NCBI RefSeq assembly: GCF_016864235.1
Contig: NZ_CP045732.1
Span: 992,001-1,056,000, forward strand
Reading direction: 5' to 3'
DNA: 64,000 bases
DNA from: Legionella sp. MW5194
Lineage (GTDB): Bacteria > Pseudomonadota > Gammaproteobacteria > Legionellales > Legionellaceae
The notes under the pieces are model-generated. The model saw only the letters and a list, made by a program, of their open reading frames with translations, was not told where the DNA came from and did not search any database. The position numbers and the translations under genes were made by a program. Position 1 is the stretch's first letter. Each line of letters begins with the position of its first letter. Positions 44,863-52,910 of the stretch are shown here, piece after piece.

Positions 44863-45978
44863 CTAAAATGGACGAAGGCCGTCAAACACTGTTTTTTCGG
44901 TGTCTGAGGCAATCAGGGCTAAGGATTCCAGGCAGACGGGATTCTTAAGACTGGCCTGGGTCGCTTCATAACTGGTTTCTGCCAGTTTCACATAAGCCTC
45001 GCTGGCCGTGGCATTGGCTTTGTTAGTCAGCTGAGTCCAGCACCAGAGCGTGATCCACCAGCTGACTAAGGGTTTGTACACTTCAAACCAGGCTTCAATC
45101 GTGGGAGTGACTTTGTCAAAGTAAAAGCCAAGCAGTTGCTTTTCCTGCTCCTCGGACAGTTTTCCTTCCATGCAGAAATAAACCAAATCCCATAAAAAAT
45201 CATTATTACCGGAATATTCCCAGTCAATTAATTTGTACGATGTCAGGGACATTAGAAAATTGCCGGGGGTGGGATCATTATGGCAGGGTTTCAGCGGGAT
45301 TTTGTATTTGCCGCAAACGGCGGCAATTTTTGCCAGACTGTCTTCAACGGTGGCCAAATCCTTGGGCAATTGCAGCTCTGCCTTGTCTTTGACGTCTTTT
45401 AATAATGCCTCATTGCGTTGAAAAAGATGAATGTCATTGCTGAAGCGATGTGATTGATGAAGGCTCTGAAAAATTTCTGCCACCTTTTTCAGCACCTGCT
45501 TTTCTTTAAGCAGCGCGGGGATTAAAGGTTTGCTGTTCTCAAAAAAGCGTGTTAACTGAAGACCATCCTGATCATTAAAAAATTCAATGGACACATTAAT
45601 CGCTAACTGACTGGTTTGCCTGGCGTTGTAGCCTTCGTGTTGCCTGTTGATAAAACTGGAGGTGTTTTTGCCCGGGACACGCAGCACAAACTGTTCTGCC
45701 GGGGTGCTTAAGCGTTTAAGCTGTTTGACCAAATAGGTAAGATTGGTCATGCCGCCTGACAATTGCTTCAGTTTAAGCTGGTAAGGGGCTATGGCTCGCA
45801 AGGGCGGCATGCGTTGAATGACAGGAGAGAGTTCATTGCTTTGCCTTGTTCTTTCTGCCAGCTGATTCCACCCTTTACTGACCTGCAAGGTTTTTGCCAG
45901 CGTGTGGGGATCAAGAAAGCTGAATAAATAAATGGCCAGGGGTTCTGGCAGCTTTTGATCAAAAAAAGAAAATTTCAT
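44863..45978 (-). CDS. licA: LicA-like effector candidate: F-box plus choline-kinase/APH-like domain
   Basis: 371 residues from ATG 45978 (GGTGAG upstream; six more codons are open before it). Residues 10-42 form a convincing F-box: LPEPLAIYLFSFLDPHTL, then VSKGWNQLAE. The rest is an aminoglycoside/choline-kinase-like fold: GGMTNLTYLV (75-84) as nucleotide loop, HND (233-235) with Asn240 in PTPGN as catalytic loop, and LIDWEY (Asp252) as the metal step. F-boxes are eukaryotic SCF ubiquitin-ligase adaptors; in L. pneumophila, LicA combines an F-box with a LicA-type choline kinase fold and is a translocated protein. Export here is inferred. Confidence 0.75.
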   Translation of the reverse strand: MKFSFFDQKLPEPLAIYLFSFLDPHTLAKTLQVSKGWNQLAERTRQSNELSPVIQRMPPLRAIAPYQLKLKQLSGGMTNLTYLVKQLKRLSTPAEQFVLRVPGKNTSSFINRQHEGYNARQTSQLAINVSIEFFNDQDGLQLTRFFENSKPLIPALLKEKQVLKKVAEIFQSLHQSHRFSNDIHLFQRNEALLKDVKDKAELQLPKDLATVEDSLAKIAAVCGKYKIPLKPCHNDPTPGNFLMSLTSYKLIDWEYSGNNDFLWDLVYFCMEGKLSEEQEKQLLGFYFDKVTPTIEAWFEVYKPLVSWWITLWCWTQLTNKANATASEAYVKLAETSYEATQASLKNPVCLESLALIASDTEKTVFDGLRPF

Positions 45979-46045
45979 TTCGCACTCACCAGGCAAGAGT
46001 AGGCTTGAGTCTAGCGAAATAATAATCTCATTGTAAAGATTAGGG

Positions 46046-46074
46046 TGTAAAAAGCGCCCGATCCTGTCGGGCGC
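46046..46074 (-). terminator. Rho-independent terminator after dsbD
   Basis: On the minus strand: GCGCCCGA, loop CAGGA, TCGGGCGC, then TTTTTAC. It starts seven bases past the dsbD stop and separates it from licA, whose promoter must lie within or downstream of it. Confidence 0.82.
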
Positions 46075-46080
46075 GTTTGT

Positions 46081-47436
46081 TCAGCCTTGTTTAAGCTGAT
46101 GGATACGGTCTGACAGGGCCTGTTGGTTAATAAAGCCCACGGCACTTAAATCATCCACCACCTGTCCCTCACGATCAATGAACAACAGGGTGGGTGTGCC
46201 GTAAATGGCAAAGGCCTGTTTAATCTCGTCCGTGGTCGGATTGCTCTGGCTGATATCAATTTTTAAATTCAACACGCCGTTTAAAGACGAACGCAATGAC
46301 GGTTGATTCAAGACCCGGGATTCAAGGGCCTGGCAGGCGCTGCACCAGGACGCGGTAAAGACTAACAGGGCCGGCTTATGCTGGCTTCGGGCATGCTCAA
46401 GCTGCTTTTCGATGGCTGCCATGGAATTTGCCGCCACAAACACCGTCTGTTTTAGCGTGTGTTGCCTTTGCGATGTGGCAGGGGCTATCAGTGGCATTAG
46501 CGCGGCGTGGGCGAGCATCCCGCCGGCCATGATGCTGGCTACCCCCAGCCCTTTAAGCCACACGGCACCTTTATGAGCAACGCTTTGCAGACAGCCAAGG
46601 AAAAGGCTGCCAAAAACGAAAAGCGACGCCCATAAAAGTTGAATTAAAGAGTCAGGCAGGATACGGGATGCCATCCAGATGGCCATGGCAAACAGAAGCA
46701 GGGCAAAACATTTCTTGATTTTGAGCATCCAGGCGCCTGTTTTCGGCAACAGGGAACCGTAACCTGAACCCAACAGCAGCAGGGGCATACCCATACCTGC
46801 GGCCATGACCAGTAAAATGAGCCCCCCCTGTGCGGGTTGACCCTTCTGACTGATGTAGGTCAGTACCCCGATCAAGGGGGCGGTAACGCAGGGAGAGACC
46901 ACCAGGGTTGAGGCAATGCCCATCAGCATAGCCCCGGTATAACCGAATTTGCCCCGTTGGTTCAGGCTTTTGAAACGCTGTTGCAGTGCTTGCGGCAACC
47001 GCAGTTCAAACAGGCCTGCCATGGACAGTCCCATCACCACAAACAAGGCACTGAAGCTCAAGATGATGACCGGTTGCTGCATGGCTGTCTGCAGCGTGCT
47101 GCCGAGGTAACCGGCCATAACCCCGGCCGCCGCATAAGTGGCAGCCATGCCGATGACGTAGCTTAAGGACAATTTGAAAGCCTGTCGGGTGGATAACGAA
47201 TCACGGCCGACAAGAATGCCTGAGAGAATGGGAATCATCGGCAAAACACAGGGTGTAAATGACAATAGGAGGCCGAGACCAAAAAACGCGGAGAGGTAAA
47301 TGAGCGCATTGTGATGTTCAATAAAATGCATAATCACTGCCGGGTTGGCGCTGCCCAATTCACCGCTGAATGACCAGGCGCTCTCTGAAACAAGCATCAA
47401 CAGCGCTAAAAGGCGAAAGCCTTTCCATAAATTCAT
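46081..47436 (-). CDS. dsbD: Thiol:disulfide interchange protein DsbD, short form without N-terminal alpha domain
   Basis: 451 residues from ATG 47436, preceded by AGAGGAT. It moves reducing equivalents from cytoplasmic thioredoxin across the inner membrane. A short hydrophobic N-terminus leads straight into the eight-helix beta domain with the cysteine pair in SFTPCVLPMIP (Cys63) and VSPCVTAPLIG, then the periplasmic thioredoxin-like gamma domain with ASWCSACQAL. The immunoglobulin-like alpha domain of E. coli DsbD (565 residues) is missing, so the gamma domain must pass electrons directly or through a separate protein. Confidence 0.88.
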   Translation of the reverse strand: MNLWKGFRLLALLMLVSESAWSFSGELGSANPAVIMHFIEHHNALIYLSAFFGLGLLLSFTPCVLPMIPILSGILVGRDSLSTRQAFKLSLSYVIGMAATYAAAGVMAGYLGSTLQTAMQQPVIILSFSALFVVMGLSMAGLFELRLPQALQQRFKSLNQRGKFGYTGAMLMGIASTLVVSPCVTAPLIGVLTYISQKGQPAQGGLILLVMAAGMGMPLLLLGSGYGSLLPKTGAWMLKIKKCFALLLFAMAIWMASRILPDSLIQLLWASLFVFGSLFLGCLQSVAHKGAVWLKGLGVASIMAGGMLAHAALMPLIAPATSQRQHTLKQTVFVAANSMAAIEKQLEHARSQHKPALLVFTASWCSACQALESRVLNQPSLRSSLNGVLNLKIDISQSNPTTDEIKQAFAIYGTPTLLFIDREGQVVDDLSAVGFINQQALSDRIHQLKQG

Positions 47437-47505
47437 AATGAGTATCCTCTTGGTAAATACCACAGAAGCGAAGTGTTCTAAACTTCGCCAACGTTTTAGT
47501 TGTGT

Positions 47506-47829
47506 TTAAATTGACCAGGAGGGGTGAATGGGAGGGCGTAAAAGGCGTTTAACGGGGGCGGAAGTCGCCCAGGCGGCGAGCGTGAAATAAATCAGGGCAA
47601 TTAAAAAGCCGCAAAGAGAAAAGAAGGGACTTGACTCGTCTTCACTCAGCAACCAATAAGCGGTAGACGCACAGGACATCGCGGTGGAAAGCCGATTCTG
47701 ACAATCGTACTGGAACGTGTAATGGGCGGTGTTTAATTCGGAGGCAGAGGGCAGCAGCACGGGTTTAAGGGCCAGAATCAGCAGACTTAAAACCAGCATA
47801 CCATGTAAAACACGAACGGATAATTTCAT
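47506..47829 (-). CDS. Small membrane protein, unknown
   Basis: 107 residues from ATG 47829; an extra six codons upstream are open. Two hydrophobic segments (about 6-24 and 70-88) flank a periplasmic loop with three cysteines (YDCQNR, MSCAST and, in the second helix, SLCGF). I do not recognise it. It is 69 bases upstream of dsbD on the same strand, so co-transcription with the thiol exchanger is possible. Confidence 0.5.
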   Translation of the reverse strand: MKLSVRVLHGMLVLSLLILALKPVLLPSASELNTAHYTFQYDCQNRLSTAMSCASTAYWLLSEDESSPFFSLCGFLIALIYFTLAAWATSAPVKRLLRPPIHPSWSI

Positions 47830-47860
47830 CGCTTTATGATAAACCAAGCCGCATTATTTT

Positions 47861-47926
47861 GTAAATCCCGCTCTTTTTGAGTAAAAATTGTTCTTTTGGG
47901 TTGTAAATTTGATCAAAAAAAGTAAA
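47861..47926 (+). promoter_or_regulatory. Four phased GTAAA motifs upstream of the cysteine-protease candidate
   Basis: GTAAA occurs at 47861, 47881, 47903 and 47922, that is every 19-22 bases, about two helical turns. GTAAA is the half-site of the response regulator CpxR, which controls several Legionella effectors, but CpxR half-sites are normally 4-8 bases apart, not 14-17. Confidence 0.3.
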
Positions 47927-47957
47927 AATGTCGGAATGTTACAGGTGGAGAATGCAG

Positions 47958-49331
47958 ATGGGTAAAGCAACGGATGAGTTTCGTAAACGGGATGACGAGA
48001 AAGGCGGCTTTGAGGATTGCCGCGAGTTTAATACCTGGTATGACAACGAAGATGTCAAGCGGATTGCATGGACGTTGTTTACCCATTTGCCTGAAAGCAA
48101 AACCAAAGCCCTTTTTTTACCCCCCCAGGTCATGTTTGACGGTATTTACAGTCGAGACATTGGTGAGGTGTTAAACGCGGCTGCTGACTGGCTCAGAAAA
48201 GCGCCTGAAGAAGTACGCTATTTTCCGTTTCTCTTTAAGCCTGAGTTGGCCGGAGCTCATTACATGGCGGGTGTCTTTGTCAAGGTGGCCGCGTTGGGTA
48301 TGAAGCTCGTGCTGTTTAACCCCGCCGGACAAATCAAGCATTTGAATTTAACAAAACTGGATAAACTCATTTCTGTGCATGCTTCTCCTCATGCGCTGCA
48401 AACGGCTAAAAAAGACGGGGGGAAACTGGTTTCCTGTGGGCCTTTAAGTCTTTATTTTTTAGAGTATGTCTTAACCAATCCCAACTGGCTTGAGACGGTG
48501 GATGAAACCTTTGTCTTGCCAGAGAGCCTGGCCCGATTTAATGACGAGGAAACCTACAAAGACAACATTCTGAAGTTGAGAAACGACCATGACACCTTAC
48601 TGCAAACCATGGCTGATGCGGATTTGGATAAGGTGGTTGAGTTTTACGAACCTTTCGATGCCGAGTTGTTGAGTGCTCTGGATATCCTGGATAAGAAGAG
48701 AGAAAAGGAAGAGTTGCTGGATGCCGATGACCTCTATAGCGCGGATGACGTGCCTCTCTTGGATCCCGATGATTACGATAACGAATACCTTTCCGGAGAC
48801 GAAGACGAACAGGTGGATGAGGTTGGCTCCGCATTGAGCGAGTCAGACGAGCGCCTTGTAGTCAGTCCAATTGAAAATGCCACGGTCAGTTTTACCAAGA
48901 CCATGCAAGAAGGGGCCGATAAGCTAAAACACTCACTCCCGGTAAAGATTGATGTGAAGTTTGCAGACGCGAGCGCGGGCGAGACATTATCGCTGCAAAC
49001 GGACATGGCAAGCGATGCGAAATCACCGCTTGTCATAGCTCAAACGCCAGAAGGGCATCATGAGACGGAGGTGTCAGGCTTTGAGGTTGTCAGGGCAGAG
49101 ATTCAACGTTTGCGGAACAAGACGGGTTTTTTTTCCTGGGGATGCACGGACAAGAGTAACCGTATTGAACAGGCGTTGACCACAGCTTGTCAGAAGAGCG
49201 GGGATGTCCGCATGAATTCAGCGGTGCGCGAGGCATTGGGTGCGCACCGTATCGGTTTCTTTGGTAAAGCGCAATCACTGATCAATATCGATGAATCGCT
49301 GGTTAAAGAAGGCTATTCCATTTTAACCTGA
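47958..49331 (+). CDS. Candidate CE-clan cysteine protease (deubiquitinase-like), effector candidate
   Basis: 457 residues from ATG 47958, seven bases after GGTGGAG (47944-47950); ATG 47952 is too close to that site. Residues 92-172 match the order of an Ulp1/YopJ-clan core: His101 in AGAHYMAGVFV, Asn121 in LVLFNPAGQ in place of the acidic residue, Gln148 in HALQTAKK, and Cys160 in KLVSCGPLSLYFLEY, with the CGP of this clan. Residues 205-300 are very acidic; no signal peptide. The C-terminus ends with a Glu-containing stretch and hydrophobics (ESLVKEGYSILT), compatible with Dot/Icm transport. Activity is inferred from motif order only. Tail overlaps the convergent gene by 19 bases. Confidence 0.5.
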   Translation: MGKATDEFRKRDDEKGGFEDCREFNTWYDNEDVKRIAWTLFTHLPESKTKALFLPPQVMFDGIYSRDIGEVLNAAADWLRKAPEEVRYFPFLFKPELAGAHYMAGVFVKVAALGMKLVLFNPAGQIKHLNLTKLDKLISVHASPHALQTAKKDGGKLVSCGPLSLYFLEYVLTNPNWLETVDETFVLPESLARFNDEETYKDNILKLRNDHDTLLQTMADADLDKVVEFYEPFDAELLSALDILDKKREKEELLDADDLYSADDVPLLDPDDYDNEYLSGDEDEQVDEVGSALSESDERLVVSPIENATVSFTKTMQEGADKLKHSLPVKIDVKFADASAGETLSLQTDMASDAKSPLVIAQTPEGHHETEVSGFEVVRAEIQRLRNKTGFFSWGCTDKSNRIEQALTTACQKSGDVRMNSAVREALGAHRIGFFGKAQSLINIDESLVKEGYSILT

Positions 49332-49972
49332 GGCTTTTCCGGCTTGCTTTGATTCAACAACTTAATCCATTTTTCCCGGCGCTCATTGTCCATGGGCGCT
49401 TCCTTGATGACATAGTGCAGCACGTACATCCCGTCTTTGCCTTTGGTAATCAGTTGCAGTTCATCCTGTTTCAGGTTTTCAGGTTCCGTCACCTGAAATT
49501 CAAACAGAACCCGATCCGGACTTTCGCTTATCACGTTAATCACCGGATCAAGTCCTGAATCTTTTAGATATTTCATGACATTCTGACTGAACTCTTTCGG
49601 TGTCATCTTATCCTGAATACCGGGGATGAACTGGCTGGTCACCAGTTCCTGCCATTTTTCGATGTTGTCCCCTTTGGGAATGTATTCAATGGTGGTGATG
49701 GTGTCGGTTTTTTGTCCCCAGGCGGCTTTCCACTCGCGATCATCAAAAACGATGGTTTGCATTTCCATGCTTTCCAGGTCGCCGGGTGGTTTTTGCAGGC
49801 GTGAGGCTTTGGTGCTGCAATAGAGTTCGCCGTTGTAATTATAGTATTCCACGCAGTCGGTGTTTTTGCCCTTTTCAACTTTGATTAAATCGGATTTGTC
49901 GGGTTCTGCTTGCAGAGGCAAGGCCAGGGCGTACAACAAACACAATGAAAACAAGGGTCTGTATCCGCTCAT
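49313..49972 (-). CDS. Secreted/periplasmic protein, unknown
   Basis: 219 residues with a signal peptide (RPLFSLCLLYALALPLQA). The mature part begins EPDKSDLIK and has two cysteines (NTDCVEYY, LYCSTK) and mixed alpha/beta sequence with no family I recognise; ends in a basic, Pro-rich tail PEKPQVKME. It may be a lipid- or inhibitor-like fold, but this is not supported. Overlaps the end of the protease candidate by 19 bases in convergent orientation. Confidence 0.6.
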   Translation of the reverse strand: MSGYRPLFSLCLLYALALPLQAEPDKSDLIKVEKGKNTDCVEYYNYNGELYCSTKASRLQKPPGDLESMEMQTIVFDDREWKAAWGQKTDTITTIEYIPKGDNIEKWQELVTSQFIPGIQDKMTPKEFSQNVMKYLKDSGLDPVINVISESPDRVLFEFQVTEPENLKQDELQLITKGKDGMYVLHYVIKEAPMDNERREKWIKLLNQSKPEKPQVKME

Positions 49973-50055
49973 AATTTATCTTCCATGTATTATTTTAATT
50001 CTAATTGTAGCAATTATTTTAGTCGACAGGATTATGAACCCGCCTTTCAGGTGCA

Positions 50056-50544
50056 TTAAAAAGAAATTAAATCAAGAAAAAGGCGCTGGATAGCTTCTTT
50101 AAGCGATTGATTCATGACATCAGTCAGCCAATGTAAATAACACAGCTTCTGTTGTTTGGTATCGAGTGAGTCGGCTTGCGGCTTGTCCTTAAAGGCCCTG
50201 TACAGCGCGTCCTGCTGCAGCGATTCTGACACCAATTCAAGCTGAAGAGCTGGCTCATAACTGGCTTTTATCGCGGCTTCTGCCGGCAGAGAGGCTAAGT
50301 AGTGGCGAACGCGACGCAATGGTTCAGTCAGGCGCGACTGCGTTTCAGCCACCAACGCCACGGCATTTTTCATGTCCATAACGTGAATTAGTCGTTTGGT
50401 TTCACCTAACCAGGCACAGAATAACACCAGATTAACGTTGTATTGCCACTGATTTTGCAGGGTAAGGCAAATTGTTTTGACCTGAGGATTGCGATACAGG
50501 TGATTGGAGAATTGCCAGAAGGGGTTATCGAGGGGGGTAGCCAT
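50056..50544 (-). CDS. TIGR02444/DUF2390 family protein
   Basis: About 162 residues from ATG 50544 (MATPLDNPFWQFS); nine more codons are open upstream but are not family-like. The opening NPFWQFSNHLYRNPQV followed by LQNQWQYNVNLVLFCAWLGE is the TIGR02444 signature. A small helical protein of unknown role found across gammaproteobacteria. Stands alone, divergent from the solute-binding protein. Confidence 0.8.
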   Translation of the reverse strand: MATPLDNPFWQFSNHLYRNPQVKTICLTLQNQWQYNVNLVLFCAWLGETKRLIHVMDMKNAVALVAETQSRLTEPLRRVRHYLASLPAEAAIKASYEPALQLELVSESLQQDALYRAFKDKPQADSLDTKQQKLCYLHWLTDVMNQSLKEAIQRLFLDLISF

Positions 50545-50631
50545 GGAAGAAAAGTACAAAATAACCTTCATTTTTACACAACAGGCTAAGGCTGACTATA
50601 GTTATAATAGAAAAATAACCATGAGCTTACG

Positions 50632-51384
50632 ATGATGACGAAGTGGATGCGTTTGATGTTGTCGGTTCTTCTTTTTTTAACCCTCCCTGCTGAAGCCAAA
50701 GTAAAAATAGGTACGCCCATTTTCGATCCCCCTTTTGTGATGAATGACAGCCATTTTGTCAATACTGGTTTTGATGTGGATTTGATGCAGCGCATCTGCA
50801 GCCGCTTAAAATGGCAATGCGAATTCGTCACCATGCCCAAGCAGCGTTTGCTTGAGGCATTAGGCCGTGGTGAAATTGATTATGCCATGGGTTCTCTTGC
50901 GATTACCCCGGAGCGGGAAACCCAATTTTTATTCACCATTCCTTATTTCCTGTCCTCAGGCGGGTTCATCGTGATGAGGAGCAGCCCACTGACATCCATT
51001 GAGCCTCTCGCAGGGCGACGCATCGGTGTGATGGAGGGCACCGTGTACGCCGATTACCTGCTGCACCATCCTGAACTCAAGGTTGATTTGCAGGTGTATT
51101 CCAACATCGGTGGCCTGGTTGAAGCCATGAAAACCGGGAAAATCGAGGCGGCCTTTATCAATTATTACTCGGTACTTTACCTGGAGCACCAATACCCAGG
51201 CATTGTGAAAGCGTTAAAGGGAAGCATTAAAGTAGGGTATGGCATGGGCATTGCCACCCGGCGAGGCAATGAAAAGGACATAGAGAAAATCAATGCCATT
51301 ATTACGGAATTTGAAAATGATGGCACCTTCGTTATGCTGTACAATTACTATTTTACCTTCTTCGCCAAAGACGCGATGAAGTAG
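50632..51384 (+). CDS. Periplasmic amino-acid-type solute-binding protein
   Basis: 250 residues with signal peptide (cleavage near PAEAKV). SBP_bac_3 fold: VKIGTPIFDPPFVMNDS, NTGFDVDLMQRICSRLKWQCEFV, ALGRGEIDYAMGSLAITPERE and RRIGVMEGTVYADYL are the standard segments of arginine/lysine/histidine-type binding proteins. The two cysteines (ICSRLKWQC) may form a disulfide. No permease or ATPase gene is adjacent, so this is an orphan binding protein or uses a transporter elsewhere. Confidence 0.86.
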   Translation: MMTKWMRLMLSVLLFLTLPAEAKVKIGTPIFDPPFVMNDSHFVNTGFDVDLMQRICSRLKWQCEFVTMPKQRLLEALGRGEIDYAMGSLAITPERETQFLFTIPYFLSSGGFIVMRSSPLTSIEPLAGRRIGVMEGTVYADYLLHHPELKVDLQVYSNIGGLVEAMKTGKIEAAFINYYSVLYLEHQYPGIVKALKGSIKVGYGMGIATRRGNEKDIEKINAIITEFENDGTFVMLYNYYFTFFAKDAMK

Positions 51385-51406
51385 CAGAATTTAGTGGAGA
51401 AATAAC

Positions 51407-52858
51407 ATGCCCAGTAGCCCCAGGCCAAGCCAGCGGCAGCTCAATGAGGATTTATCCAAACAGGAATTAACCGCCGCCCTTATCATCCGTAATCAGTTGA
51501 GAGCGATTCTGGATGATTCGGGATCGCACTTGAAAACCCTTGCCGCCAAAGGAGCGGTTAACGAATTGCGTGAGCGCATTGACCAGGCATTGGTTGCCCT
51601 GCTGCATGCAAAAAGCAGGGAAGAATACGCGTTGCAGCAGAAGCGCTTCAATCTGCTTCTTGACCAATTTAAAGACGTGATGCAGCTTGAAGGCGATGTG
51701 GAACTTGCGTTGAAGGATTTTCGTTTTTTCCATCATGTGCACCAGACTCTGAAGCTCGCGACGGTCGAGAACAGGGGCACCTTGCTTGAGCGTTTTGCCG
51801 AGAAGTTTCAGGATGATCCTGATTTCGATTTGTGGTGCCGCCATTTGGCAGCACTGCAAAGCTTACCCAAAAGTCAGTTTGAGGCCCAGAAAAAAGCCTT
51901 GCTGGATGGCCTGGTGGCTGAAACCACTTATCTGGATTTGGGTAATCTGGCAGCCATGGGACTCATTGAACGAAATGTCCATTTGTTAGCCGATACCCGC
52001 TTAGCCTATTTAAAAGAAACCAATAACCGCAAATCCCTCATGAAAGACATCGGCTGGATTGGATTGGGTATTGGCCTGGTTACTGCCGCGGCCGTTTTAG
52101 CCATCGCTTTTCCTGTCCTGGCGGTGCCGGGCATTGTCGTGGGTTCCATTGTAATGGGATACGGCATCATCGATTTTGCCAAGGAAAGCGTTGAACTTTA
52201 CTCGGAATTGACCGAGGAAGAAAAAGGGGAATTAAGTCTCGACGTGGAAGATGAATTGAAAAGTCTTGAGGATGACATTCAAGACATGGATGTCGAAGGG
52301 TTTCTGCGAAAACAACCTTACGCTCATCACGAGTGGTCAACTGAAAAAAAATGGGTTAAAGGCCTAGGCTATGCTGCATCCTTTGCCGGTTTTGCCTTAG
52401 GCCTTGTGGCGTTAGCCTTTGTTCTGCCCGGTGTCGCTGTGCCTGCGGCAGCGGTGATTGCGGTCACGGCAGTGGCTGTCGGCATTGCTGCTTTGGCCGG
52501 TGCTGTGTTGGGCTACAAAGTGTTGAGTGAGCAGAAAAAACTGAAGGAAGCCGAACAGGCGATGCAGCATGACATGATCAAGGATTCAGAGACGCTGGAT
52601 AGTGTCTCCGATCACCTGCTTTGCACGAGCTTAAGCAGCGATGCCCGTATGAATCAGCAATTGCGATCGTCCCCGTCCAAAAAATCCGCACTGGCGCCCG
52701 CGGATCGTGCGGCAAATCGTGACGAGGATGAAGACGATGAACGCGAAGGTGATGAGGATCGCGGCGTACCGGCAGAGGAACTGGATGAAGGCGACTCGGA
52801 TACGGAAAGGGAAGGCGAGGAGGAAGAGGGCGGTGAAAAGCCCCTGGCCCGCAAATAA
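51407..52858 (+). CDS. Membrane-hairpin protein with acidic tail, effector candidate
   Basis: 483 residues. Residues 10-205 are helical and soluble. Two long hydrophobic, Gly/Ala-rich blocks (about 213-257 and 320-372) each look like a helical hairpin, and share the core LAIAFPVLAVPG / LAFVLPGVAVPA, suggesting an internal duplication. Between them lies an acidic linker. The last 65 residues are almost only Asp, Glu, Arg and Gly, ending EEEEGGEKPLARK, a strong E-block. No signal peptide. GGAGAAA precedes the ATG. This architecture is common among membrane-inserted Dot/Icm effectors; the family is not recognised and export is inference. Confidence 0.6.
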   Translation: MPSSPRPSQRQLNEDLSKQELTAALIIRNQLRAILDDSGSHLKTLAAKGAVNELRERIDQALVALLHAKSREEYALQQKRFNLLLDQFKDVMQLEGDVELALKDFRFFHHVHQTLKLATVENRGTLLERFAEKFQDDPDFDLWCRHLAALQSLPKSQFEAQKKALLDGLVAETTYLDLGNLAAMGLIERNVHLLADTRLAYLKETNNRKSLMKDIGWIGLGIGLVTAAAVLAIAFPVLAVPGIVVGSIVMGYGIIDFAKESVELYSELTEEEKGELSLDVEDELKSLEDDIQDMDVEGFLRKQPYAHHEWSTEKKWVKGLGYAASFAGFALGLVALAFVLPGVAVPAAAVIAVTAVAVGIAALAGAVLGYKVLSEQKKLKEAEQAMQHDMIKDSETLDSVSDHLLCTSLSSDARMNQQLRSSPSKKSALAPADRAANRDEDEDDEREGDEDRGVPAEELDEGDSDTEREGEEEEGGEKPLARK

Positions 52859-52910
52859 TGGCAAAGAAGGCATGCGTTTAAACCACCTCGTTAGGTGGCC
52901 GCCCAAACCA

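Noticed and set aside
48538-48834. Minus-strand Arg/Pro/His-rich frame
   Set aside because: Mirror of the acidic region of the cysteine-protease candidate; low-complexity shadow.
52654-52854. Minus-strand frame encoding a Ser/Pro-rich protein
   Set aside because: It is the antisense of the Asp/Glu-rich tail codons of the gene at 51407-52858; no ribosome site and composition explained by the opposite strand.
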